Below are positions 8,633 to 17,524 of a DNA stretch of 36,549 nt, one piece after another. The notes below the pieces were generated by a model. That model was not told where the DNA came from. It saw nothing but the letters and a program-made list of their open reading frames with translations, and made no database searches. The stretch is taken from contig JAHDQK010000082.1 in NCBI GenBank assembly GCA_018433885.1, forward strand, positions 1 to 36,549, read 5' to 3'. The position numbers were made by a program, and so were the translations under genes. Source of the stretch: Candidatus Cloacimonadota bacterium (GTDB lineage Bacteria; Cloacimonadota; Cloacimonadia; Cloacimonadales; Cloacimonadaceae). Within the stretch, counting starts at the first letter, position 1. Each line of letters starts with the position of its first letter.

Positions 8633-9048
8633 CCATCCATCATTATAAGCAACTGAGTGACGACCTCTACCAAAAAGTGATCGAGCTTTGGACCATCACC
8701 GGCATCACCAATCCTGCTCGTGCAGATAGTTTTGAAGCAATACAGCACTCCCTGGAAAATACCGGAACCCTGATCACAGCGCAAGATGACGGGCAGGTTT
8801 TAGGTGCCATGTGGGTGAACCATGATTACCGCAGACTTTACATCCACCACATGGCAGTATTGCCAGAAATGCAAAACAATGGCATTGGTAAAGCCCTGCT
8901 GAAGGAAGCACTTGGCATCGCTAAAGAAACGGGATATCAGGCAAAACTGGAAGTACACCGGGATAACCCCGCTGCGCGTCATCTCTATCAGAAAATGGGA
9001 TTCAAAGATCTGGAAGGTTATATCACAATGATCAAGCGGGAGTTATGA
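8629..9048 (+). CDS. GNAT family N-acetyltransferase
   Basis: The 139-residue protein is a single GNAT domain that transfers an acetyl group from acetyl-CoA to an amine. The acetyl-CoA pyrophosphate loop QNNGIGKAL lies near 82-90 after the strand HHMAVLP, and the late motif NPAARHLYQKMGF near 113-125 is the usual C-terminal signature. The length is normal. It overlaps the DUF4340 gene and trmFO by four bases each (ATGA), so it is translated as part of this run. The substrate is unknown. A RimI-like role in modifying a protein N-terminus is possible but not supported more than other GNAT roles. Confidence 0.88.
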   Translation: MTIHHYKQLSDDLYQKVIELWTITGITNPARADSFEAIQHSLENTGTLITAQDDGQVLGAMWVNHDYRRLYIHHMAVLPEMQNNGIGKALLKEALGIAKETGYQAKLEVHRDNPAARHLYQKMGFKDLEGYITMIKREL

Positions 9049-10367
9049 GCCAACAAATCACCATAATTGGGGGTGGTCTTGCGGGGTCTGAAGCCGCTCT
9101 GCAACTCGCACAAAGAGGATACGAGGTGGAGCTTTGGGAAATGCGCCCCGGGGTACGTACCGAAGCGCATCAATCTGATGATTTTGCCGAACTTGTTTGC
9201 AGCAACAGTCTGAAATCGATCCGCCTGGATACTGGAGCCGGTCTCTTGAAAGCAGAAATGCGCATACTGGGATCCATTCTCTTGGATATTGCCGAGAAGT
9301 GTAAAGTTCCAGCCGGACACGCTTTGGCTGTGGATCGCGAACTCTTCGCCAAAGCGGTAACCGCCAGCCTGGAAACGCACCCAAACATCCGCATCATCCG
9401 TAAAGAAGCCTGTGAACTGCCCCCCGGTAAAGTGATTCTCGCCACGGGTCCCCTTACTTCAGACCCAATGATGCGACATCTGCGAGAAATTCTGGGCGAA
9501 GATCAGCTCTTCTTCTTCGACGCTATCGCCCCTATTATCGACGCCGATTCCATTGATAGCGAAATCGTCTATGCTAAAGCGCGTTACGATAAAGGTGAAG
9601 CGGATTATCTAAATTGTGCTTTCGACAGGGATCAGTATTACACTTTTGTGGATGCCCTGATGACCGCGGAAAAGCATGAAGCCAGAGAGTTCGAGAACGA
9701 ATTCTTCAGGTCTGACAAGTTTAGTTTCTACGAGAACTGCATGCCCATAGAAGAACTCGCCCGCAGAGGCAGAGACACCCTGCGCCACGGGGTGATGCGC
9801 CCCATGGGACTGGAACTTCCCTCAACCGGGAAAAAGGCTTTTGCTGTTTTGCAATTGCGCGCCGAAAACAACGACTTCAGTGCCTACAACCTTGTGGGAT
9901 GCCAAACTATGCTGCGCTATCCGGAACAAAAACGGGTTTTTCGCTTGATTCCGGGGCTTGCCAATGCCTCTTTCTTGCGTTTTGGCTCCATCCACCGTAA
10001 TTCATATCTCAATTCCCCCAAAGTGCTTAACCCCGATCTAAGCCTTAAAAACAGGCATGATGTGTGGGTTGCAGGACAACTTAGCGGAGTGGAGGGCTAT
10101 GCAGAGTGTATCGCTCATGGTATGCTCATCGCTCGCATTATCGCCGGCGAAATCGAATCGCTACCTCCAGAGACCATTTTGGGACAAATCTGGCGCAGGC
10201 TGCTCACCGATCCCCCCAAAAGCACCTTTTCCCCCGTAAACGCTAACTTTGGTATCCTGCCAGGTCTGGATGAAAACGTAAGGGATAAGAAACTTAAGCG
10301 GGAGATGCTTAGTAAGCGCGCTCTGGATAAGCTTTTGGAATGTCATCAGGATCCTTTGGAACAATAG
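9045..10367 (+). CDS. trmFO: Folate/FAD-dependent tRNA (m5U54) methyltransferase TrmFO
   Basis: TrmFO methylates U54 of tRNA with methylenetetrahydrofolate as carbon donor and FADH2 as reductant. The 440-residue length is normal. The N-terminal FAD site is IIGGGLAG at 7-14, with E29 at the end of the second strand. C52 in the segment AELVCSNSLKS and C232 in YENCMPIEELARRG match the two cysteines that are catalytically important in Bacillus subtilis TrmFO. The late GVEGYAECIAHG (about 348-359) is the GidA/TrmFO-type FAD signature. It overlaps the GNAT gene by four bases. It closes a run of seven genes from 3294, although its role in tRNA modification is unrelated to transport. Confidence 0.95.
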   Translation: MSQQITIIGGGLAGSEAALQLAQRGYEVELWEMRPGVRTEAHQSDDFAELVCSNSLKSIRLDTGAGLLKAEMRILGSILLDIAEKCKVPAGHALAVDRELFAKAVTASLETHPNIRIIRKEACELPPGKVILATGPLTSDPMMRHLREILGEDQLFFFDAIAPIIDADSIDSEIVYAKARYDKGEADYLNCAFDRDQYYTFVDALMTAEKHEAREFENEFFRSDKFSFYENCMPIEELARRGRDTLRHGVMRPMGLELPSTGKKAFAVLQLRAENNDFSAYNLVGCQTMLRYPEQKRVFRLIPGLANASFLRFGSIHRNSYLNSPKVLNPDLSLKNRHDVWVAGQLSGVEGYAECIAHGMLIARIIAGEIESLPPETILGQIWRRLLTDPPKSTFSPVNANFGILPGLDENVRDKKLKREMLSKRALDKLLECHQDPLEQ

Positions 10368-10426
10368 CCTGTACAGACTATGCACTCCCTTCTAACGCAT
10401 AGACAGCCAAGCATCTTGGAATCACT

Positions 10427-10455
10427 TTGAGCATCAATAACACTAAACATACTAT
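10427..10455 (+). promoter_or_regulatory. Candidate promoter for the secreted cyclophilin gene
   Basis: TTGAGC (10427-10432) and TACTAT (10450-10455) are separated by 17 nt and each match the sigma-70 consensus at four of six positions. They lie 23 nt before the start codon, in a 111-base gap after trmFO, and support separate transcription of this gene. Consensus-based prediction. Confidence 0.35.
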
Positions 10456-10478
10456 ATATCTTTAACAGGAGAACACAG

Positions 10479-11579
10479 ATGGAAAGACACATAAAAGCAT
10501 TGCTAGCAGCATTTCTTATCCTCAGCCCAGTGCTGATCCATGGTCGCATTTTTGCCCGTTGGCACACTTCCATGGGCAGCTTCACGGCAGAACTCTACGA
10601 CGAGCTAGTGCCAATCACCGCGAATAACTTTCGGGATTTAGCCAACGATGGATTCTATAACAACTTGATCTTTCATAGAGTTATCGAAACCTTTATGATC
10701 CAAGACGGATGCCCCCAAGGTACAGGCTTCGGCGGTCCCGGATACACTATACAAGATGAGTTTCGTCCAGACCTTCTGCACGATAGCGCGGGAATGCTGG
10801 CGATGGCGAGAACCTCTGCACCAAATAGCGCCGGCAGCCAATATTACATCACCCTCGCCCCCGCTCCCCATCTTGATGGCGGGTACGCTGTGTTTGGGAG
10901 AATTACCGAGGGCTTGGACAACGTGATGGCCATCGGGAGTGTTGCCACAAACGCCAATGATCGCCCATTGATACCGGTAAACATCCATCAATTGAGGATG
11001 CTTGATCTCACAATCGGCTCTTTGTATCCTGATCCCTCAGAGCCAGTGGCAATGCTACCTGGGAACTCTCAAATGTTCATCACCGAGGCTACTACTTTAG
11101 TAGCAGATCTATCCTATGAATGGTACTTGAACGATGAGCTTCTGCCAGAAAATACTTTCATGACAGAGCTTAGCTTTCCCCCTAACCATCCTGACGAACT
11201 GAACATCCTACGCTGCAACATCGTATCTTCGGATAGCATCTCATATGAGGTTACTTGGAACATAATGGTAAGCACTTCCCAGGATGATGCCCATAGCCCA
11301 GAGTTGAATCCGATTAGCATCACCACAGGTCCCAATCCCTTTTCAGATGTCCTGACCCTCTATCTGGAGAGTAATGCCAAGCAAACCACATCTGTGGATA
11401 TCTTTAATGTGAAGGGGCAAAAAGTGCGCGAGCTTCAGACTCCCGCAATGAACCAAGGAAGCTGGACTCTGTTCTGGGATGGGAAAGATGCCTCCGGCAA
11501 GGAACTATCCGCCGGCATGTATCTTGCACGCTTGAAATCTGCACAAAAATCAGTATATCGGAAGATTATCAAGAAATAG
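10479..11579 (+). CDS. Secreted cyclophilin-type peptidyl-prolyl isomerase with T9SS sorting tail
   Basis: The 366-residue protein starts with a signal peptide (about 1-22). A cyclophilin domain follows (about 24-172), with the catalytic FHRVIETFMIQDG near 63-75, GTGFGGPGY, and AGSQYYITLAPAPHLDGGYA. The usual active-site tryptophan position reads H in 'PHLDGGYAVFG', as in many bacterial cyclophilins. A middle domain (about 180-270) is Ig-like and unassigned. The last 85 residues carry PNPFSDVLTLYLE, FNVKGQKVRELQ, SGKELSAGMYLARLKS and a basic end, which is the FlgD-like Por/T9SS sorting domain. It should therefore assist folding of proteins at the cell surface or outside. An ACAGGAGA site precedes the ATG. 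It converges on the patatin gene with a 16-base gap. Confidence 0.9.
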   Translation: MERHIKALLAAFLILSPVLIHGRIFARWHTSMGSFTAELYDELVPITANNFRDLANDGFYNNLIFHRVIETFMIQDGCPQGTGFGGPGYTIQDEFRPDLLHDSAGMLAMARTSAPNSAGSQYYITLAPAPHLDGGYAVFGRITEGLDNVMAIGSVATNANDRPLIPVNIHQLRMLDLTIGSLYPDPSEPVAMLPGNSQMFITEATTLVADLSYEWYLNDELLPENTFMTELSFPPNHPDELNILRCNIVSSDSISYEVTWNIMVSTSQDDAHSPELNPISITTGPNPFSDVLTLYLESNAKQTTSVDIFNVKGQKVRELQTPAMNQGSWTLFWDGKDASGKELSAGMYLARLKSAQKSVYRKIIKK

Positions 11580-11595
11580 CAACACCTGAGTCCCC

Positions 11596-12471
11596 TTACC
11601 CTTTGCGGATGTTGGTCGCGATCCGAGCCAAAAGCTGTTCGTAACCTTCTCTGAGTTTTATCGCGAAATCGGGCTCCTTGTGCCTTTCTAGTGCTTTCTG
11701 AGCTTTTTTGTATCCGTATTCAAAAAACTCGTCTGCTTTTCGCAGATCCGTGAAACCCAGTGCACCATGATGCGCATCTATCACGATCTCAGGCTTGTCT
11801 CTCAGGATCGCTTGAATCGCCATAAATCCCTGGTTTTGCATTAGTGATTGCATAAAGATGTCGTAGCGAACCATCCTACTCTTTGGTCTGTTCTTGTTTC
11901 GCTGATAGAATTCAGCTTTATTTGAAACATGAGGCAAGACGTTCACCGCGATGGTGATCTCTCCCGGCACTTCGTTCTTGAACGCGGTAGGCAAAGGATG
12001 CGAGACTCCCCCATCCACAAAGAGATAATCCCCCATCTCATGTGGCGCAAAGATGAAAGGCAGCGAACTGGATGCCCGCATTGCGTCCGCCATGGTTCCG
12101 CTATTGATCAGCACCGTAGTTTGTCTGTTAAGATCGTATGCCACAGCTACAAATGGGATGTTGGCTTCCTCAACATTCCGGGAAAGTGTCCAATCCTCGA
12201 ACTTCTTTAGAATTGCCCTACCGTCAAAGATACCACTGCGGGAAAAGTCTAGGTTGAGCGGATTGAAGAGCTCAACAGTGGATACATCCTTGGCAAAGCC
12301 CAACATCTCATCGGGATCGGTTCCACACGCCAGGCACCCACCGATGATCGCTCCCATAGATGTTCCTACCACTCCGCTGATCGCATAGCGTTGCATCACT
12401 GCCTTGATCACCCCGATATGCGCCAAACCATAGGCTGAACCCCCACCCAGGATCAGTCTTGCCTTTTTCAT
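11596..12471 (-). CDS. Patatin-like phospholipase (RssA/YchK type)
   Basis: The 291-residue protein has all catalytic parts of patatin-like lipid acyl hydrolases: the glycine-rich oxyanion loop GGGSAYGLAH at 9-18, the nucleophile S38 in GTSMG at 36-40, and the second dyad residue D153 in DGG at 153-155. The length fits the bacterial RssA group. It carries no signal peptide, so it is probably cytoplasmic or at the inner face of the membrane. The upstream small membrane protein gene overlaps its start by four bases, which suggests joint translation. The lipid substrate is not deducible. Confidence 0.92.
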   Translation of the reverse strand: MKKARLILGGGSAYGLAHIGVIKAVMQRYAISGVVGTSMGAIIGGCLACGTDPDEMLGFAKDVSTVELFNPLNLDFSRSGIFDGRAILKKFEDWTLSRNVEEANIPFVAVAYDLNRQTTVLINSGTMADAMRASSSLPFIFAPHEMGDYLFVDGGVSHPLPTAFKNEVPGEITIAVNVLPHVSNKAEFYQRNKNRPKSRMVRYDIFMQSLMQNQGFMAIQAILRDKPEIVIDAHHGALGFTDLRKADEFFEYGYKKAQKALERHKEPDFAIKLREGYEQLLARIATNIRKG

Positions 12472-12818
12472 CGCAGTCTCTCCTCTTTTATCCGATTATA
12501 TACACGATAGTTATGAAGCACCACCAGCGTGAACACAACCCCGCTTACCACCAGTACAATATTGATAGTGAAAGGATCATGTGCGGCATAATAGCTCATC
12601 GCCGGGATCAACATCCCCAAGATAATGGCTTTGAAGACCACAATCCCTTGGGGCAGTCCCATTCTGCGAAACACCCATCGGGCTACTGGATTACGCTCCC
12701 TGTGATAGTAGTATGGTTTCAAAACCTGGTAGGTGGAGTGTCCATCCAACAAGTTTAGAGTGCAGAAAACTCCCAGAAGTACCCAATAGAGCAATCTGGA
12801 ATTCATGAGTTGCAACAT
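12468..12818 (-). CDS. Small membrane protein (DUF5658-like)
   Basis: The 116-residue product has three clear hydrophobic segments (about 9-27, 57-78 and 84-105) and a basic C-terminus. The first segment ends in LNLLDGHSTYQVL and is followed by RERNPVARW. An aspartate at the end of the first helix and an 'NP' after it are typical of DUF5658-type membrane proteins of unknown function. I start it at ATG 12818; an in-frame TTG lies immediately upstream and another ATG at 12806, and a GAGAG-like site fits 12818 best. The four-base overlap with the patatin gene suggests a linked role, perhaps in lipid turnover, but that is inference. Confidence 0.75.
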   Translation of the reverse strand: MLQLMNSRLLYWVLLGVFCTLNLLDGHSTYQVLKPYYYHRERNPVARWVFRRMGLPQGIVVFKAIILGMLIPAMSYYAAHDPFTINIVLVVSGVVFTLVVLHNYRVYNRIKEERLR

Positions 12819-13112
12819 CAATGTCTCTCTTCGTTCATTATTTTTGGCATTCTCCGAGCTCTTGATTTTTTGGCAAGCAGAAAATCTCTAGAGTACCATT
12901 ACTTCAGCTTCCGTCCCTAGTATCCACGCGCACAGATGGCTGTTCGGATTATCTTAAAAACTTCTTTACAAGATTTGAGTAACTCAATTAATGGCTTTAT
13001 AGAGGTGTAAAAGCAGATTCGAGTATTGAACACGGTACCCATTGATCATAAACCGCTCCCGGATATGCCTCTTAACATATTGATATTAAATAAATTGAAT
13101 AAAGGATATAGC
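12819..13112. other. Intergenic region between divergent membrane protein and recJ genes
   Basis: This 294-base region must hold promoters for both directions. I see a short palindrome TTGAGT-A-ACTCAA at 12975-12987 that could be an operator, but no convincing promoter pair. The recJ frame stays open back to a TTG at 13026, but that extension has no ribosome binding site and does not look like RecJ protein. Confidence 0.5.
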
Positions 13113-14834
13113 ATGGACAAGAAGTGGCTGATTCCACCGGGTCTGAATGCTGAGGAAGTGAGGGCTATACAAAGCTTGAGTGCGGAACTCAAGGTTCCGG
13201 AACTGGTCGCGGAGCTGATCTATCGGCGCGGTCTGCACAATATGCAGGACATCCGCGAGTTCTTCAATCCCGATCTGACACATCTTACCGATCCATTCCT
13301 CTTCGAGGACATGGAAGTAGCCGTCAAACGCATCCTGAAGGCGGTTGAAAATGAAGAACTAATCACCATTTATGGAGATTACGACGTTGATGGAACCACC
13401 GCAACCGCTCTTCTGTATCTGGGGCTCAAACGCATCGGTGCCTACATCGATTTCTACATCCCTCACAGGATGATCGATGGCTACGGACTTTCTCTGGGAA
13501 GCTTGGATCAGCTTGCAGAAAATGGCAGTAAACTGATCATCAGCGTGGATTGCGGCGTGAACGCCTTGGAAGAGATCAATGCTATCACAAACATGGGCAT
13601 GGAGATCATCATCACCGATCATCATAACCCGAAAGCCGAGTTACCCACCGCGCTAGCCATCATTAATCCCAAGATCCCCGGATGCAAGTTCCCCTTCCCC
13701 CATTTGGCGGGAGTAGGAGTTGCCTACAAGTTGTTGATGGCAGTGTACCACACATTGGGTATCGACAATGCCGAAAACGTACTGAAATATATGGATTTAG
13801 TAGCGGTAGGAACCATCGCAGACATTGTCCCACTCATCGGAGAAAACCGAATATTCGCTTCGATTGGTCTGCAACATCTCATCGAAATGAAGAATCTGGG
13901 TTTAAACGCTCTGATCCAGCTTTGCGGCTTGAACCAACGCACTCTGGATACCACTGACATTGTGTTTGGCATCGCCCCCCGCATCAATGCTGCAGGTAGA
14001 ATGGGCAGCGCGGCTCTGGCAGTGGAACTCTTGATCTCGACCGACGAAACCCACAGTATGGAGCTAGCGGAAATGATCGAGCGCGATAACTCATTGCGCC
14101 AGCAGGAAGACCAAAAGACATTCCACGAAGCCTGCGAGATCATCGAGAAAAAATACAAAAACATGGCGCAAACTCCTTGTATGATAGTATCTTCGGACGA
14201 TTGGCATCAGGGCGTGATCGGTATCGTTGCCTCTAAATTGGTAGAGAAATATTACCGCCCGGTGATCATGATCTCCTTCAAGGATGGCTTTGGCAGCGGT
14301 TCCGGACGCTCAGTCGCGGATTTTGATCTATTCTCGGCTCTTCAGCACACTGAACATAATCTGCACAGTTTTGGCGGTCATAAATACGCCGTGGGTCTCA
14401 CAATTTACCAGGAATATCTGGATCGTTTCGAAAACGAACTCTCCCGCTTTGTGGCAGACCATTTGCAGCTGGAACAGATCCAGCCACCGATGGTTATCGA
14501 CCACGAGATCGAGCTTTACGACATCAACGAATTCCTACTGGATAGCATTGAGCGGTTCGCGCCCTTTGGACCAGAGAACCTGCGCCCAACTTTCATGACC
14601 AGAAACGTCTCCGTGTCAAACTATCCTTACAATGTAGGCAGAAACCACCTTAAACTTAAGGTTGTAAAGGATGGCATCCCGCTGGATTTGATCGGTTACA
14701 ACCTGGGAGATTACCTCACTCTGCTCAAAAAAAACAGCATCATAAATATCGCTTATACCTTGGAATACAATCGCTTTGGCAACAAACCCTCAATCCAAGG
14801 AAAACTGAAAGACCTGCAAATCTTAGGAGCGTGA
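13113..14834 (+). CDS. recJ: Single-stranded-DNA-specific 5'-3' exonuclease RecJ
   Basis: RecJ degrades single-stranded DNA from the 5' end in recombination and repair. From ATG 13113 the protein has 573 residues, normal for the family. The DHH-domain motifs are all present: GDYDVDG at 88-94, SVDCG at 144-148 and DHHNP at 169-173. The DHHA1 half has GSGSGRS and SFGGHKYAVGL, and a C-terminal OB-fold-like part follows. AAAGGA at 13101-13105 supports this start over an in-frame TTG at 13026. It is followed after 3 bases by a lipoprotein gene, starting a run that reaches 19836. Confidence 0.95.
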   Translation: MDKKWLIPPGLNAEEVRAIQSLSAELKVPELVAELIYRRGLHNMQDIREFFNPDLTHLTDPFLFEDMEVAVKRILKAVENEELITIYGDYDVDGTTATALLYLGLKRIGAYIDFYIPHRMIDGYGLSLGSLDQLAENGSKLIISVDCGVNALEEINAITNMGMEIIITDHHNPKAELPTALAIINPKIPGCKFPFPHLAGVGVAYKLLMAVYHTLGIDNAENVLKYMDLVAVGTIADIVPLIGENRIFASIGLQHLIEMKNLGLNALIQLCGLNQRTLDTTDIVFGIAPRINAAGRMGSAALAVELLISTDETHSMELAEMIERDNSLRQQEDQKTFHEACEIIEKKYKNMAQTPCMIVSSDDWHQGVIGIVASKLVEKYYRPVIMISFKDGFGSGSGRSVADFDLFSALQHTEHNLHSFGGHKYAVGLTIYQEYLDRFENELSRFVADHLQLEQIQPPMVIDHEIELYDINEFLLDSIERFAPFGPENLRPTFMTRNVSVSNYPYNVGRNHLKLKVVKDGIPLDLIGYNLGDYLTLLKKNSIINIAYTLEYNRFGNKPSIQGKLKDLQILGA

Positions 14835-14837
14835 ACG

Positions 14838-15656
14838 ATGAAAAACATTATTCTTATCACTTTTGCAGTACTGATCCTTGTGGGTTGTGCTGGCACCCGT
14901 AAACCAGCACCCATGGAGATTTCCACTTTCACCCTATTCGACACCGTCAGTTTCGACAAAGATATATTCAAAGCCACCTACCATCCGGGCACCAAGACAA
15001 TCTTTGCCATGTACCACAACTCCCAAGAAATCCTGTTCTGGCGAAATGGCAGGCAGATCAACGCTATTGGCGGGATGGGGAACCAACCCACAAATTTCCT
15101 GAACCTCTCGGATTTCGCCATGGCAAACGACTCCCACATCTATGCCTTGGATTCTGCAGCAAAGGTGATCAAGAAGTTCAATGCCGACGGCAAACTCTTG
15201 GGAACTATGGAACTGGGTTATGTACAGCAGCCTACTAAGATAGCCCTCGGCAACCAACAGAATATCTTTGTTTACGACTCTGCCTCTGGCGAGATCATCG
15301 CTTTTGACCTGCTGGACAAACAAGAGCTATATCGCTTTGGAAAATTTGATCTTAACAAAGTTGATATTCTGTATGCCAACCGAGATTATGTAGTTGCATT
15401 TGACAGTGTAAAAGGTCAAAGCTCTCTATTTTCTGCGCTCGGACAGTTCGTTTCCCACGATTCCGGGCAACTCGTGTATGATGCTTATAACAACGCAATC
15501 AGCCTCAGCAGTGATGCTTTGGTAAGCAAAATGAGCGCTGCTTGGCTGCCCATGACCCCCGGAGTGGGCTTGATGACCATCTCAGGTGATGTAGTATCCA
15601 TAGTGGTGGGAAATCAAGTACGCCTGCTCAAGTTGGATTATGCTCCGGTTCTTTAA
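14838..15656 (+). CDS. Lipoprotein with beta-propeller-like repeats (hypothetical)
   Basis: The 272-residue product has a signal peptide with lipobox LVGC (Cys17), so it should be a lipoprotein. The rest consists of repeated strand units, for example SHIYALDSAAKVIKKFNADG followed by a similar unit NIFVYDSASGEIIAFDLLDK. This is the pattern of 6-bladed beta-propeller (NHL/SMP-30-like) proteins. I see no enzyme motif. Its last 17 bases overlap the start of lnt, the enzyme that adds the third acyl chain to lipoproteins, which is a fitting neighbour but not evidence of a joint role. Confidence 0.75.
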   Translation: MKNIILITFAVLILVGCAGTRKPAPMEISTFTLFDTVSFDKDIFKATYHPGTKTIFAMYHNSQEILFWRNGRQINAIGGMGNQPTNFLNLSDFAMANDSHIYALDSAAKVIKKFNADGKLLGTMELGYVQQPTKIALGNQQNIFVYDSASGEIIAFDLLDKQELYRFGKFDLNKVDILYANRDYVVAFDSVKGQSSLFSALGQFVSHDSGQLVYDAYNNAISLSSDALVSKMSAAWLPMTPGVGLMTISGDVVSIVVGNQVRLLKLDYAPVL

Positions 15657-17148
15657 AACCTTCCACCTCCCACTGATTTCCGCGATTCTGCTCAGTCTTT
15701 CGCGTCTGCCTATATACTTGGGCTGGATGGTGTTTTTTGCCTTCATCCCACTGCTATATTATTTCCGCAGAGGCAACCACAGCTTAAGGGACCACGCTGT
15801 ATCTGCGGTAATTTTTAGCCTTGTTCAGATCGCTCTCGTTTTCTACTGGATAGGATCCGTAACCCCGGGTGGTTTGGTAGGCATCTGGTTGCTCTATTCT
15901 TTATACTACCTGATCTGTTTTATTGTCGTAGCGCGGATCTGGAGGAGATTCCCCTCCCTGCGTTATCTGATCTTCATCGCCGTCTTCATCAGCTTCGAGT
16001 TCTTGCAAAACTTTGGCGAGATGCGCTTTCCTTGGTGGAACATCGGCTACTCTCTGGCAGATTACCACGTCCTGCTCCAGGCTTTGGAGATAGGTGGGCT
16101 GTCTCTTCTGGCGTTTCTGATCCTCAGCATAAACTACCTTACTTATAAGGTTTCTGAGCGCAATTTGTGGCATCTCTTTCCCCTTAGTGGGATAATGTTG
16201 CTTTGGTTTGGGTATGGTCAGTTCCGGCTGTTAACTCTGCCGGTTATTATGCATCCGGATCGCATCGCTGTGATGCAGCCCAGTATCCACCAGGACGAAA
16301 AATGGGACGACGCCAAGTATCGAGAGATCATGAAGATATACGATTCTCTCACCCGAGATGCTGCCCACAAAGGTTACGATCTGCTGATCTATCCCGAGGC
16401 TGCCATTCCGGATTATCTGATGTTGAACCCCCAGATTATGCAGGATTTTAGATCCATCCAGAATGAACACAAAGTAAACATCTTCACAGGATTCCCTCAT
16501 GCCGCAAGAGCTCCGGAAGACTATCCCATGCCCTATTACTCTTACAATGCCGCAGCTCTATTTGATGTCCGGGGAACCACTCCCACGTTGTTTTACAAAA
16601 ACATCCTTGTCCCTGTGGGTGAACGTATGCTCTGGCTGGATCAATTTCCCGTGCTTTGGAAGTTGCAATTCGGTCAGGCAAACTGGGAATTTGGTACAAA
16701 GATTCCTCGGTATTATAACCGTGGAAGCGAGTTTTCACCCTCCATTTGCTACGAATTAGCCTTTCCCCACTTCATGCAAAAGGCAAACTTCTATACTGAA
16801 GACGGAGAATTTCGTAAAGCGGATTACCACGTCAACATCACAAACGACGCTTGGTTTGGCACATCCTACGGACCTTGGCTGCATGCCATGATGGCAAAAT
16901 TCCGTGCCATTGAAAGCCGCATCCAAATCTATCGTAGCGCCAATACCGGAATATCGATGATTATCAATCCCAAGGGCGAAATCTTGGTTCGAGCGGGACT
17001 TTTCCGAAGAACAAACATCTCCGCTCCCCTATACGTATGCCCCACTGTGCCACTATATCAGAGAATCCACGATTACCCCTGGATTTTCGTGTTTCTTGGC
17101 ATGGCCATCTGTATCTTAAGTGTTATCTTTCCGAGGAGAACCTCATGA
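15640..17148 (+). CDS. lnt: Apolipoprotein N-acyltransferase
   Basis: Lnt transfers an acyl chain from phospholipid to the N-terminal cysteine of lipoproteins in the inner membrane, the last step of lipoprotein maturation. The 502-residue length is normal. Membrane segments fill about residues 8-200, and the periplasmic nitrilase-like domain runs from about 205 to 470, followed by a last membrane segment (about 478-496). The catalytic triad is visible: E253 in IYPEAAIPDY, K320 in FYKNILVPVGE and C370 in SICYELAFP. It overlaps the upstream lipoprotein gene by 17 bases and the MerR gene by four. Genes for lipoproteins and a Lol-type permease elsewhere in the window fit a full lipoprotein pathway. 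Confidence 0.95.
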   Translation: MLRFFKTFHLPLISAILLSLSRLPIYLGWMVFFAFIPLLYYFRRGNHSLRDHAVSAVIFSLVQIALVFYWIGSVTPGGLVGIWLLYSLYYLICFIVVARIWRRFPSLRYLIFIAVFISFEFLQNFGEMRFPWWNIGYSLADYHVLLQALEIGGLSLLAFLILSINYLTYKVSERNLWHLFPLSGIMLLWFGYGQFRLLTLPVIMHPDRIAVMQPSIHQDEKWDDAKYREIMKIYDSLTRDAAHKGYDLLIYPEAAIPDYLMLNPQIMQDFRSIQNEHKVNIFTGFPHAARAPEDYPMPYYSYNAAALFDVRGTTPTLFYKNILVPVGERMLWLDQFPVLWKLQFGQANWEFGTKIPRYYNRGSEFSPSICYELAFPHFMQKANFYTEDGEFRKADYHVNITNDAWFGTSYGPWLHAMMAKFRAIESRIQIYRSANTGISMIINPKGEILVRAGLFRRTNISAPLYVCPTVPLYQRIHDYPWIFVFLGMAICILSVIFPRRTS

Positions 17149-17522
17149 CAAAGCTGTATTATAGTATTGGCGAAGTTAGCAATCTCCTGGACGTTAAACC
17201 GCATGTTTTACGTTATTGGGAGACGGAAATCCCCGCCATCAGGCCCAAGAAGAGCGGACATAAGAGACGTTACAACCTGCAACAGATTGAGACTCTCAAG
17301 AAGATCAAGGACATGCTCTACAACCAGCGTTACACCATTGAGGGTGCCCGACAGAAGCTGAAGCAGGATAAGGACATCCGTCAGGACGCCAAGTTGGAGG
17401 CAATCGCCAAGGAAAAACTGCAAGTAAGCGTAGCCCTCCCTGCCATCGCCACAGAACTTTTAGAACTCCGCAAGGGGCTTCTTGATCTGAAACAGAAGTG
17501 TAGAAAAATCACAGGAAAATAG
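17145..17522 (+). CDS. MerR family transcriptional regulator
   Basis: The 125-residue protein has a MerR-type winged helix-turn-helix at 4-73: [20 protein letters not shown], then the wing with [20 protein letters not shown]. The C-terminal part (about 85-120) is a predicted coiled coil rich in K, E and L, without the cysteines of metal sensors, so the signal is unknown. The true start is ATG 17145, preceded by GAGGAGA and overlapping the lnt stop by four bases; the frame is open further upstream, but only inside lnt. Placement between lnt and glyQ suggests a housekeeping regulator of the kind often seen in FCB-group bacteria. Confidence 0.9.
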   Translation: MTKLYYSIGEVSNLLDVKPHVLRYWETEIPAIRPKKSGHKRRYNLQQIETLKKIKDMLYNQRYTIEGARQKLKQDKDIRQDAKLEAIAKEKLQVSVALPAIATELLELRKGLLDLKQKCRKITGK

Positions 17523-17524
17523 AA

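Noticed and set aside
13026-13112. TTG-start extension of recJ
   Set aside because: No ribosome binding site at 13026, and the extra 29 residues do not resemble RecJ; AAAGGA supports ATG 13113.
17037-17144. Upstream extension of the MerR gene
   Set aside because: It lies inside the end of lnt; ATG 17145 has GAGGAGA and gives the normal MerR N-terminus.
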